A DNA stretch of 63,202 nucleotides from CAZTVF01 sp964616985 (GTDB lineage Bacteria > Planctomycetota > Phycisphaerae > SM23-33). Shown piece by piece: positions 15,276 to 23,162 of the stretch; the stretch's first letter is position 1, and every line of letters starts with the position of its first letter. The translations under genes and the position numbers were made by a program. The stretch spans positions 1-63,202 of the forward strand of contig CAZTVF010000013.1 of assembly GCA_964616985.1 (NCBI GenBank), in the 5' to 3' direction. The notes beneath the pieces were generated by a model that searched no databases, was not told the origin of the DNA, and saw only the letters and a program-made list of their open reading frames with translations.

Positions 15276-15512
15276 ATGGTGGTCGCGGGAATCCTGGTTG
15301 CGGCGGGCTTCTTGCTCATGGTCACGGGCGCCGTCGTCATGTCGGCATGGCTCAGCGGCAAGAGCCGCCTCTTCGACGCCAGCGTCCTGAGCCGCCGCGG
15401 CGACACCGTCGACGACCGCCGCTACATGAACTTCTACTTCTTCGCCCTCGTCCTCACGCCGCTGCTGGGCGGCGGCATCATGATTGTGTTCGGCCTGCGT
15501 CTGATGTTCTAA
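15276..15512 (+). CDS. Small two-helix membrane protein
   Basis: The 78-residue product has two hydrophobic helices (about 2-26 and 54-77) separated by a polar loop, LSGKSRLFDASVLSRRGDTVDDRR. ATG 15276 is chosen over an upstream in-frame TTG because TTGGAG lies six bases before it. I do not recognise the family. It stands alone. Confidence 0.6.
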   Translation: MVVAGILVAAGFLLMVTGAVVMSAWLSGKSRLFDASVLSRRGDTVDDRRYMNFYFFALVLTPLLGGGIMIVFGLRLMF

Positions 15513-15576
15513 CCTCCTCGCCGCCACCGCTCTGCAAAACGAACCTGCCTGCCTACTCGGCAGGCCCGACGGCCCG

Positions 15577-15913
15577 CGGCATTGCCAGTTCGGTGCCACC
15601 CCCAAACTTGTTTGGGGGTGCGAAGGCGGCACCGTGCATCGGCGTTGGCCAGACGGAAAAACGAACCCGGGCTCGGCCGGCGCCCCGGCACTGCCGGCAA
15701 GCCGCCGGCTTTGACTTCGCCAAACCGCTTGGCTTTGTCAGCAGCGGCCACCGCGCGCCGCGGCAAAAATGAAAAACGAACCCGACGGCCCAAGCGCCCG
15801 ACGGCCTGCGGCATTGCCAGTTCGGTGCCACCCCAAACTTGTTTGGGGGTGCGACGGCGGCATCGCATCGGCGTTGGCCAGCCGGCAAAACGAACCCGGG
15901 CTCGGCCGGGGCC
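15577..15913. repeat. Two direct ~105-bp repeats, each with a CACCCCCAAAC palindrome
   Basis: Copies at about 15577-15682 and 15811-15913 share GGCATTGCCAGTTCGGTGCC, the palindrome, CATCGGCGTTGGCCAG and CGAACCCGGGCTCGGCCGG. The first palindrome (15597-15620) is perfect; the second (15829-15851) has lost one C. The repeats lie between a small membrane protein gene and the GH9 gene, and nothing in them looks coding. Confidence 0.8.
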
Positions 15914-16619
15914 AGATGGCGCCGTCGGCAGGCCGCCGGCGGGAAGAATAGCCTCAACTACATGTTTATACGTGACTTAACATCTTCCAGTACCCAGCCC
16001 TCAAGGCTGGCGTTCTGAAGCCCTGGCAACCCCCAAACCCAAACCCAAACCCAAACCCAAACACAAACCCAAACCCTCGGGCCGGCCGGCGCTGGAAAAC
16101 GAACCTGGCGCGAGGCAAGAGCTCCAGCACGATGGAAAGGCCTAATGAACGATAGGTGTCATCGGGAATTCGCGACATCATGCTCGCGGGCCCTTCCCTA
16201 GACGACGGTACGCACAGGAAGGGCGCAAAGCGGAAATCAAAATCGGTCCAGAAGGAGAATCTCCGCCTGGCTCTGTCACCGGCGATCTGATGGGCGGCGG
16301 CCTTGGAAGGTCGCCACCCCGCCGTGTGCTCGTCGCGGGGCTGTAGCCGGCGCGGAAGACAACGGCCGCTGCCCAAGCCTTGGATGCCCAAGGTTAGATC
16401 GCCTGTTCCTGAGTTCGGCCGACGCTGTGTCGCCCCTGCCGGGGCTCTGGAGACGCGAGGCGTCCCGAACCCCCAATGGCTTCCGCCATGGGCTGACATG
16501 TTTGGGACGATTGGAGCAGAGGATCGCCGTACAAGACGCCCAGCCATAGTCGCCAGAGATTTGGCCACACATACCGCCCCTCACCGCCGGCCAGGGCCAT
16601 CGCATTCTTTGTTTCGTAA
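15914..16619. other. Repeat-rich gene desert
   Basis: No gene is supported. Positions 16031-16075 hold seven near-perfect CCCAAA hexamers. Positions 16291-16320 carry a GGTGGCGGCCTTCC-type inverted repeat (copy 2). Positions 16430-16450 contain TGTCGCCCCTGCCGGGGCTC, whose complement recurs near 57193. TGGCTTCCGCCATGGGCTGACATG at about 16478 recurs near 53983. An open frame runs through into the GH9 gene, but its composition is repeat-derived. Confidence 0.6.
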
Positions 16620-16722
16620 CATGGGCGTTGCGCCCATGCGTCGCAGGACCGTCTCTGTCCTGCTGGCTTTGGGACTCTCCACGGGCGAGACGCCCGTGGG
16701 ACGCACGGCCGAGACGGCCGTG
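16620..16722. repeat. Array of four consecutive hairpins
   Basis: Perfect stems occur at 16620-16638 (CATGGGC/GCCCATG), 16643-16663 (GCAGGAC/GTCCTGC), 16680-16698 (CACGGGCG-AGA-CGCCCGTG) and 16704-16722 (CACGGCCG-AGA-CGGCCGTG). The last two share an AGA loop and differ by compensating base changes, which points to selection on pairing. They end 93 bp before the GH9 start. Confidence 0.75.
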
Positions 16723-16815
16723 CTACGAGAATGCGATTGCCTGCACCGCCGGCGATTCCCCTTGACGCCGACCAGCAAAACCGGGACAACTCCCCGATTC
16801 TTTGGAGTATCCCCG

Positions 16816-18513
16816 ATGCCCGAATTGAAGGTCCTTCACAACCACCTGGGTTTCCGCCCCAAGCATGGCCGCAAGCGCATCGTCGTGCCCGACGTGCCCG
16901 AGGCGAGGAACATCTTCGGCGACAGCACGTTCTGGGTCTACGAGCAGAACCGCTTCTCCATGGAGCCGCTCAACTCGCCGCGCCAGCATGAATACGTCTA
17001 CCGCGCCTCGCTGCACCGCAAGCGCGACGACTTCGGCGCCTGGCTGGTGGGCGACTTCTCCAGCGTCACCGGCGACGGCATCTACCAGGCCTTCTGCGGC
17101 AATGCCACCGGCCCCTCGTTCGCCATCCGCGACGACGTGTGGCGGCGGATCCTGCCCGAGTGCATCCGCTACTTCCAGGTGCAGTCGTGCGGCCGCGATG
17201 TTCCCGGCTGGCACGCCGCGTGCCACCTCGACGACGCGTACATCCCCGACGAAAAACGATTCCTCCAGGCCGCGGGCGGCTGGCACGACGCGGGCGACTT
17301 CCGCAAGTGGGTCTCGTCCACCGCGCTGAACGCCATCGCCCTGATGATCGGCCACCGCCTCTGGGGCGGCCGCGAGGAGAAGCTGGGCCTGCCGCCGGGC
17401 ACGCTGCTGACCGAGGCCCTTCAGGGCGTGCACTACTTCCTGGCGATGCAGAAGGAGGATGGCTCGCTGTACAACAACGTCGGCGGCGGGCGCGACTGCT
17501 TCCACGACAATCTCGACAATCGCTACACCGACAACATCCCCCAGAGCGGCGACGAGCGGATCGTCTCCCCGCAGCCGCTCAAAACGGCGGCCAAGTTTAC
17601 CACGCTCTACGCGATGTACGCCGAGGTGCTGCGCGAGTGCAACCCCGAGCTTTCCAACCGCTGCCTGGCGGCGGCGATGAAGTCGCTCGCGCACGACCTG
17701 GCCTCCGGCCAGGACAACGCCGACGCGCTTCAGTGGCGGGCGTGGGGATACCTTGAACTGTGGCGTGTGACGGGCCTGGCCGAGCACAAGGCCGCGGCCA
17801 TCGCGACGATGGACCGGCTGCTGGCGCTGCAGGTGACGGACTTCATCGGCGGCCAGAAGCTGACGCGGGGTTTCTTCCGCGGCGACGCCACCGGCGGCGA
17901 CTACCACCACAAGCACGTCGGGGCCGACTACCCGCTGTGGGTCCTGTGCGAGTTCCTCACCGACTGGGCAGGCGACGCCCAGGCCGGGCGCTGGCGGCAC
18001 GCCTTGTCGATGTGGGTGGACGACTTCGTCCGCGTTTTCACGCCCCGCAACCCCTGGGGCTTGGTGCCGTATTCCTTCTATCCCTCTCCGCAGGAAGACC
18101 ACCCGCACTGCCGCTATCGCCAGATCGGCGACAACCTCTACTACCGATATTTCCTGGCCGACAACAAGTTCGGCGCCAACGCTCGCCTGAGCCTGACCGC
18201 CGCCTGCCTGGCCGGGGCCGCCCGCGTGCTGGACCGCAGGGAACTGCTCGACGAAGCCTACCCCATGCTCGAGTGGGTGATCGGGGCCAACCCGTTCGGC
18301 ATCTCCACGTGCAACGGCGTGGGGCTCTACCAGGTGAACGCCCTGAGCTTCCAGATGGGCAACATTCCCGGCGGCGTGACCATGGGCGTCGCCGGCGACG
18401 AGCAGGACCTGCCCAAGTACGACAACCCCTGGCTGTGCTCGGACGAGTACTACGGCTACCAGACGTCGCAGTTCCTGTGGGCGATCCTGGCGCTGGAGAG
18501 CTTGGGCTACTAG
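16816..18513 (+). CDS. Glycoside hydrolase family 9 (endoglucanase-like)
   Basis: GH9 enzymes are inverting beta-glucanases with an (alpha/alpha)6 barrel. The 565-residue protein starts at ATG 16816 after a TTGGAG Shine-Dalgarno. An N-terminal immunoglobulin-like domain of the CelD type spans about residues 1-105. The barrel carries the catalytic-base motif GGWHDAGDFRKW (D158 and D161) and the likely acid E544 in CSDEYYGYQTSQFLWAI; SPQPLKTAAKFTTLY and NPFGISTCNG also fit the family. No signal peptide is visible, which is unusual for a cellulase and suggests cytosolic action on imported oligosaccharides. The next gene downstream, on the same strand, is a GH3. Confidence 0.9.
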   Translation: MPELKVLHNHLGFRPKHGRKRIVVPDVPEARNIFGDSTFWVYEQNRFSMEPLNSPRQHEYVYRASLHRKRDDFGAWLVGDFSSVTGDGIYQAFCGNATGPSFAIRDDVWRRILPECIRYFQVQSCGRDVPGWHAACHLDDAYIPDEKRFLQAAGGWHDAGDFRKWVSSTALNAIALMIGHRLWGGREEKLGLPPGTLLTEALQGVHYFLAMQKEDGSLYNNVGGGRDCFHDNLDNRYTDNIPQSGDERIVSPQPLKTAAKFTTLYAMYAEVLRECNPELSNRCLAAAMKSLAHDLASGQDNADALQWRAWGYLELWRVTGLAEHKAAAIATMDRLLALQVTDFIGGQKLTRGFFRGDATGGDYHHKHVGADYPLWVLCEFLTDWAGDAQAGRWRHALSMWVDDFVRVFTPRNPWGLVPYSFYPSPQEDHPHCRYRQIGDNLYYRYFLADNKFGANARLSLTAACLAGAARVLDRRELLDEAYPMLEWVIGANPFGISTCNGVGLYQVNALSFQMGNIPGGVTMGVAGDEQDLPKYDNPWLCSDEYYGYQTSQFLWAILALESLGY

Positions 18514-18836
18514 TAGTCCTTCACGCTTGATTCTGGGAGTAAGGCCTTGGTGGCGGCTTGCCGTTCGGCGCTGTCCGATGTGGGTGACGCCCTGGGCTTC
18601 TACGGCGCCGAACGGCAAGCCGCTGCCAGACGCACTCACATATTCGACGGCGATGAACTACTAGGCGGCTGCGGCGCTGGATGATTTCGGATCTGGGATT
18701 TCGGAATTGAGACTCAGGCCAGCGAGTGGTGCATGGAAGAAGACACCCCCAAACGAGTTTGGGGGTGGCACCGGTTGGGCTGCAGGTAGACGTCGAAGCC
18801 AATCAAGAATCCAAAATCCGAAATGAAGGAGCAGAC
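18514..18836. other. Spacer between GH9 and GH3 with three repeat types
   Basis: No gene is supported. Positions 18551-18624 form an inverted repeat with arms GCGGCTTGCCGTTCGGCG and CGCCGAACGGCAAGCCGC; its relative lies at 59263-59338. Positions 18683-18713 hold degenerate CGGATT-type units. Positions 18744-18767 carry a CACCCCCAAAC palindrome. The last bases contain the AAGGAG Shine-Dalgarno of the GH3 gene. Confidence 0.7.
18744..18767. repeat. CACCCCCAAAC palindrome
   Basis: Eleven-base arms CACCCCCAAAC and GTTTGGGGGTG enclose two bases (GA). Outer flanks GAAGA and GGCACCGG match the other copies. It lies 70 bp upstream of the GH3 start codon. Confidence 0.85.
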
Positions 18837-21113
18837 ATGATATATAAGGATGCGTCCGCCTCCATCGCTGACCGTGTTGCAGACCTGCTGTCGCGGCTGA
18901 CGCTGGACGAGAAGATCGGCCAGCTGCGCCAGCCCGTGGCCTTCGGCATGTGGGATCGCGCGGGCGGGCGGCTGGGCATTTCGCAGCGGTGCCGCGACCT
19001 GGTGGACAAGGACCTCGTCGGCAGCCTCTACGGCGTGCTGCGGGCCGACCCGCTGAGCGGCTTTCGCGACGACACCAAGCTTTCGCCCGCCCAGGGCGCG
19101 CAGCTGACCAACGCGATCCAGCGCTACGCGATCGAGCACAGCCGCCTGGGCATCCCGCTGATCTTCAACGAGGAATGCTCGCACGGGCACATGGCCGTCG
19201 GCGCGACGGTCTTCCCCGCGCCCATCGGCGTGGCGGGCACGTGGAACCCGGCGCTCTATCGCCGCATGTGCGCCGCGGTGGCCGCCCAAACGCGGGCGGT
19301 CGGCGGCACGGTCACCTGCTCGCCCGTGCTGGACGTGGCCCGCGATGTCCGCTGGGGCCGCGTCGAGGAAACCTACGGCGAGGATCCGCACCTGGCCTGC
19401 GTCTTCGGCTGCGCCGCCATCGAGGGCCTGCAGGGTAAGGACCTGGCCGCCCCCGACGCGATCATTGCGACCATCAAGCACTTCACCGCCTACGGCGTTT
19501 CGGCCGGCGGGCACAACGCCGCCCCCGCGCAGGTGGGTCCCCGCGAGCTGGCCGAGATCTGCCTGCCGCCTTTCGAGGCCGCCGTCAAGGCCGGGGCCGC
19601 GTCGCTCATGGCGTCCTACAACGAGATCGACGGCGTGCCCGCCACCTGCCATCGTGAGATGCTCACCGGCGTCCTCCGCCAGCGGTGGGGGTTCGACGGC
19701 TTCGTCGTCAGCGACTGGGGCGCCATCCCCATGCTGACCGAGCATGGCCTGTCCAGGAACCTGGGCGAATCGGCCCGCCTGGCCCTGGAGGCCGGCATCG
19801 ATGTCGAGATCTTCCACTCCGCCTACGGCCAGCCGCTGGTGGAGGAGGTCAAGGCCGGCCGCGTGTCGATGGCGACCGTCGACCAGGCCGTCGCCCGCGT
19901 GCTGAGGGCGAAGTTCCGCCTGGGCCTCTTCGAGCGGCCCTACGTGGAGGAGGCGGGGGCCCGGATCGTCGGCTGCCGCGAGCACCGCGACCTCGCCCGC
20001 CAGGTGGCCCGCGAATCCATCGTGCTGCTGCGCAACGAGGGCGCCCTGCTGCCGCTGAAGAAGGACATCGCCTCCATCGCCGTCATCGGCCCCAATGCCG
20101 ACGACATCTACAACCAGCTGGGCGATTACACCGCCATGCAGGACCGCGCGGCGATCGTCACCGTGCTCGACGGCGTCAAGGCCGCCGTGGCCGCCGGCAC
20201 GGAGGTGCGTTTCGCCGCCGGCTGCAAGGTGCGCGACGCCTCGCGCGAGGGCATCGCCCAGGCCGTGGAGCTTGCCCGCCGCAGCGACGTCGCCATCGTG
20301 TGCGTGGGCGGCTCGAGCACGCGGTTCATCGATCCCTCGTTCTTCGACGTCAACTCCGGCGCCTTCATCCCCGGCAAGGACACCGTCAGCGACACCGGCG
20401 AGGGCCTCGACCGCAGCGACCTCGACTTCTCCGGCGTGCAGCTGGAACTCCTGCAGGCCGTCGTCGCAACCGGCACGCCCGTCGTTGCGGTGCTCATCAA
20501 CGGCAGGCCCATCAGCAGCCCGTGGCTGGCCGCCAACGTCCCGGCCATCGTCGAGGCGTGGTACCCCGGCGAGCAGGGCGGGCATGCGGTGGCCGACGTG
20601 CTGTTCGGCGACTACAACCCGGCCGGCCGCCTGACGTTCTCGGTGCCTCGCACCGCGGGGCAACTGCCCGTCTTCTACAATCACAAGCCCGTCGCCCGCC
20701 GCAACTACATCGAGACCTCGGCCGAGCCGCTCTGGCCGTTCGGCTTCGGCCTGTCGTACACGACCTTCGCGTACGCCAACCTCCGCGTCTCACCGGGGCA
20801 CATCCGCGCGGGCGACTCGGCCGCCGTCACCGTCGACGTGACCAACACCGGCCCGCGCGACGGCGAGGAAGTGGTGCAGCTGTACCTGCGCGACGACATC
20901 GCCTCGGTGACCCGCCCGGTGATGGAGCTCAAGGGCTTCCGCCGCCTGGTCATCGCGGCCGGGCGGACCGAGACCGTCACGTTCACCGTCGGCCCCTCTG
21001 AGCTCCAGATGCTCGGCCCCGACCTGCGGAGCGTGATCGAGCCGGGCACCTTCACCGTGATGGTCGGCGGCGATTCGCGCCGCGTCCTCAAGGCGCCGCT
21101 GGTCGTGGAGTGA
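18837..21113 (+). CDS. Glycoside hydrolase family 3 (beta-glucosidase/beta-xylosidase type)
   Basis: The 758-residue protein has the full three-part GH3 layout: GH3_N TIM barrel (about 25-330), GH3_C alpha/beta sandwich (about 395-620) and an Fn3-like C-terminal domain (about 660-750). The nucleophile is D293 in GFDGFVVSDWGA. Other motifs are ETYGEDPHLA, TIKHFTAYG and GLSYTTFAY. These are retaining exo-glycosidases acting on beta-linked glucosides or xylosides. Residues WYPGEQGGHAVADVLFGDYNP resemble beta-glucosidases. No signal peptide is seen. The start at ATG 18837 has an AAGGAG Shine-Dalgarno. It likely works with the GH9 enzyme upstream and feeds the catabolic cluster downstream. Confidence 0.95.
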   Translation: MIYKDASASIADRVADLLSRLTLDEKIGQLRQPVAFGMWDRAGGRLGISQRCRDLVDKDLVGSLYGVLRADPLSGFRDDTKLSPAQGAQLTNAIQRYAIEHSRLGIPLIFNEECSHGHMAVGATVFPAPIGVAGTWNPALYRRMCAAVAAQTRAVGGTVTCSPVLDVARDVRWGRVEETYGEDPHLACVFGCAAIEGLQGKDLAAPDAIIATIKHFTAYGVSAGGHNAAPAQVGPRELAEICLPPFEAAVKAGAASLMASYNEIDGVPATCHREMLTGVLRQRWGFDGFVVSDWGAIPMLTEHGLSRNLGESARLALEAGIDVEIFHSAYGQPLVEEVKAGRVSMATVDQAVARVLRAKFRLGLFERPYVEEAGARIVGCREHRDLARQVARESIVLLRNEGALLPLKKDIASIAVIGPNADDIYNQLGDYTAMQDRAAIVTVLDGVKAAVAAGTEVRFAAGCKVRDASREGIAQAVELARRSDVAIVCVGGSSTRFIDPSFFDVNSGAFIPGKDTVSDTGEGLDRSDLDFSGVQLELLQAVVATGTPVVAVLINGRPISSPWLAANVPAIVEAWYPGEQGGHAVADVLFGDYNPAGRLTFSVPRTAGQLPVFYNHKPVARRNYIETSAEPLWPFGFGLSYTTFAYANLRVSPGHIRAGDSAAVTVDVTNTGPRDGEEVVQLYLRDDIASVTRPVMELKGFRRLVIAAGRTETVTFTVGPSELQMLGPDLRSVIEPGTFTVMVGGDSRRVLKAPLVVE

Positions 21114-21393
21114 TTCCGCATAATCTGGGTCCATTCGGTTTACAGTGGCGGTTACGTCAGTCTCCGCCCCGGCCGGGCTTGTCCCGGCCGAGCGGTGATT
21201 GATCACTACAGCCTGCGGCGTCCTGGTGGCCAATCATCGCTCTGCCGCCGCAAGGGCGGCGGGGGCGAAAGAAACGGAGACTGCCTATGTAGTGGCCAAT
21301 CGTCGCCCCGCCCGGACAAGCCGGGGCGGAGGCGGCAGGATAGCAGCTCATAGGCGAATCACCCCCACGATCGCAATCGCCCATCTTTCACTC
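21114..21393. other. Spacer with diverged inverted sequences
   Basis: No gene is supported. Near 21158-21183 and 21316-21333, CTCCGCCCCGGC...CTTGTCC and GGACAAGCCGGGGCGGAG are inverted partners. GTGGCCAATC occurs twice between them (near 21228 and 21292). The structure could form a large imperfect hairpin after the GH3 gene. Confidence 0.5.
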
Positions 21394-21422
21394 TTGACAA
21401 TAATGTTCAGAACGAACACAAT
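21394..21422 (+). promoter_or_regulatory. Promoter of the DeoR gene with internal operator palindrome
   Basis: TTGACA (21394-21399) and CACAAT (21417-21422) are 17 bp apart. Between and over them lies TGTTC-AGAAC-GAACA (21404-21418), a perfect dyad with a 5-bp centre. A repressor bound there would block the promoter, so autoregulation by the DeoR protein is likely. The -10 box ends 8 bp before the ATG, and no Shine-Dalgarno is present, which suggests a leaderless or near-leaderless mRNA. Confidence 0.65.
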
Positions 21423-21430
21423 ATCACACT

Positions 21431-22210
21431 ATGCCAAGGCCCTCACAACCCGCGATCGCACGCCGCCAGGAGCTGTCCCGCCTGCTGGAGGCGGGGCGGA
21501 ATGTCTCGACCGCGCGGCTGGCGGCGCGACTGGGCGTCAGCGAGATGACGATCCGGCGGGACCTGGACGCCCTGCAGCGGGGCGGGCGGGCCATCCGCTG
21601 CTACGGCGGGGCGGTGGCGGCCGGGCGCGTGACGCTGGAGTTCCAGTTCGACCAGCGACATCGCCGCCAGCTCGAGGAGAAACGGCGCATCGGCGTCGCG
21701 GCCGCGTCGATCATCCAGAAAGGCTGGACGGTGTTTCTGGACACGGGCACGACCGCCCTGGAGGCGGCGCGGGCTTTGGCGGCGCGGCGGGTTCCATGCA
21801 CCGTCGCCACCAGCAGCCTGGTGGTCGCCTCGGAACTGTGGGCCTTGCCCGAGGTGGAACTGGTGCTGCTGGGCGGCAGGGTCCGCAAGGGCAGCCCCGA
21901 CCTGGCGGGCCCGGGCACCGAGACGATGCTCGACCGCCTGACGGCCGACGTGGCGTTCATCGGCGCCGACGGGATCGACGTCCACCGCGGCAGTTTCGCC
22001 ACCGACGTCGAAACCGCCCGGGTGGGTGAGCGCATGGCCGCCAACGCCCGCCGCTGCATCGTGCTGGCCGATTCGACGAAGCTCGGCCACGCCGGCGCGG
22101 CCCGCGTGCTGACCACCGAACAGATGAAGGAATTGATCACCGACCGCGCCGCCCCCGCCGCCTGCGTCGCCGCCCTGCGCCGCCGCGGCGTGAAGGTGAC
22201 GAAGGTGTAA
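21431..22210 (+). CDS. DeoR-family transcriptional regulator
   Basis: A helix-turn-helix of DeoR type lies at about residues 10-65 (STARLAARLGVSEMTIRRDLDAL followed by GGRAIRCYGGAV). The sensor domain (about 75-240) contains the sugar-phosphate-isomerase-like motif LDTGTTALEAARAL, ADVAFIGADGID and ADSTKLGHAG. Family members repress sugar catabolic operons and release DNA on binding a phosphorylated sugar intermediate. At 259 residues it is full length. It heads a run of sugar-metabolism genes on the same strand and has a palindrome in its own promoter, so it probably controls the cluster in response to a ketose phosphate. Confidence 0.95.
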   Translation: MPRPSQPAIARRQELSRLLEAGRNVSTARLAARLGVSEMTIRRDLDALQRGGRAIRCYGGAVAAGRVTLEFQFDQRHRRQLEEKRRIGVAAASIIQKGWTVFLDTGTTALEAARALAARRVPCTVATSSLVVASELWALPEVELVLLGGRVRKGSPDLAGPGTETMLDRLTADVAFIGADGIDVHRGSFATDVETARVGERMAANARRCIVLADSTKLGHAGAARVLTTEQMKELITDRAAPAACVAALRRRGVKVTKV

Positions 22211-22313
22211 GCTCCGCCGGTGCCATGCCGAAGTTTACCTGCCGGAGGCAGGAAGGCCGCCACCCGGAAAGACGAGACCAAGGCGCCGCTGCGGGCGCTG
22301 TGAAAGGAACGAT

Positions 22314-23120
22314 ATGGACGGGCGAGAGATCAGGCTGGGACGGCTGTTCGGCGACGGCAAGGCCGTCATCATCGCGATGGATCACGGCATGTTCGACGGC
22401 CCGATCCCGGGCATGGAAGACCTGCGCGCGACGGCGACGCGGGTGAACCCCATCGTCGATGCCGTGCTGCTGGCCCCGGGCATGCTGCGGCATTGCGGCA
22501 GTCTCTTCGCCGGTCCGCGGCGGCCGCTCGCCGTCGTGCGGCTGAACTGGAACACCGTCTACTGCTTCCACTGGGGGTACCGCCAGTCGCCGTCGGCGGT
22601 GGCATTCACGGCGGCCGAGGCGCTGCGCGAGGGTATGGACATCGCCCTGGTGTCGCTCACGCTGCACACCGGCAGCGAGGAGCGCGACGCCCGCAACGTC
22701 GAGATATTCTGCCGCCTGGCCAACGAGGCCCACGCGATGGGTATCCCGGTCATCGGCGAATACTTCCCAGCCGCTCACGAGGAGATGACGCCCGACCAGC
22801 TGCACAGCGATGTGCGGACCGGCACGCGGATCCTGGCCGAACTGGGGGCCGACGCGGTGAAGACGTTCTACACAAAGGATTTCGCCGCCGTCACCGGCGG
22901 CTGCCCCGTCGGCGTGCTGGGCCTGGGCGCGCAGAAGCTGCCCACCGCCGCCGACGCCCTGGAACTGGCCGCACGCGAGGTGGCCGCCGGCGCCGCCGGC
23001 GTGGTGTTCGGCCGCAATGCCCTTCAGGCCCAGAAGCCCCCGCAATTCCAGGCCGCACTGTGCGACGTGGTCAAGGGCCGATGCACCGTGCCGCAGGCCA
23101 TCGAAAGGCACGGGCTGTAG
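22314..23120 (+). CDS. Class I aldolase, DeoC/FbaB/LsrF-like family
   Basis: The 268-residue TIM-barrel protein begins RLGRLFGDGKAVIIAMDHGMFDGPIPGM, the hallmark of DhnA-type class I aldolases (FbaB, LsrF, ADH synthase). The likely Schiff-base lysine is in GADAVKTFYTKDF, followed by GCPVGVLGLGAQ and AGAAGVVFGRNALQ, the phosphate-binding end of the barrel. Such enzymes cleave ketose phosphates to dihydroxyacetone phosphate or related triose units. In this cluster it is a good candidate for the last step after the isomerase and kinase. AAAGGA precedes the ATG. The 103-bp gap from the DeoR gene contains a repeat fragment. Confidence 0.85.
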   Translation: MDGREIRLGRLFGDGKAVIIAMDHGMFDGPIPGMEDLRATATRVNPIVDAVLLAPGMLRHCGSLFAGPRRPLAVVRLNWNTVYCFHWGYRQSPSAVAFTAAEALREGMDIALVSLTLHTGSEERDARNVEIFCRLANEAHAMGIPVIGEYFPAAHEEMTPDQLHSDVRTGTRILAELGADAVKTFYTKDFAAVTGGCPVGVLGLGAQKLPTAADALELAAREVAAGAAGVVFGRNALQAQKPPQFQAALCDVVKGRCTVPQAIERHGL

Positions 23121-23162
23121 CAAGATGGTTTCCGCAACGAAGAAGCGACGAAAGGAACGCGA

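Noticed and set aside
16303..18513. 736-residue version of the GH9 protein
   Set aside because: The added 171 residues are encoded by hairpin repeats and contain no recognisable domain. ATG 16816 has a proper Shine-Dalgarno.
18714..20684. Long minus-strand open frame opposite the GH3 gene
   Set aside because: It is the antisense shadow of a clear GH3 gene; its Gly/Ala/Val/Asp/His-rich composition has no domain. Similar antisense frames opposite the GH38, PurL, aminotransferase and kinase genes were rejected for the same reason.
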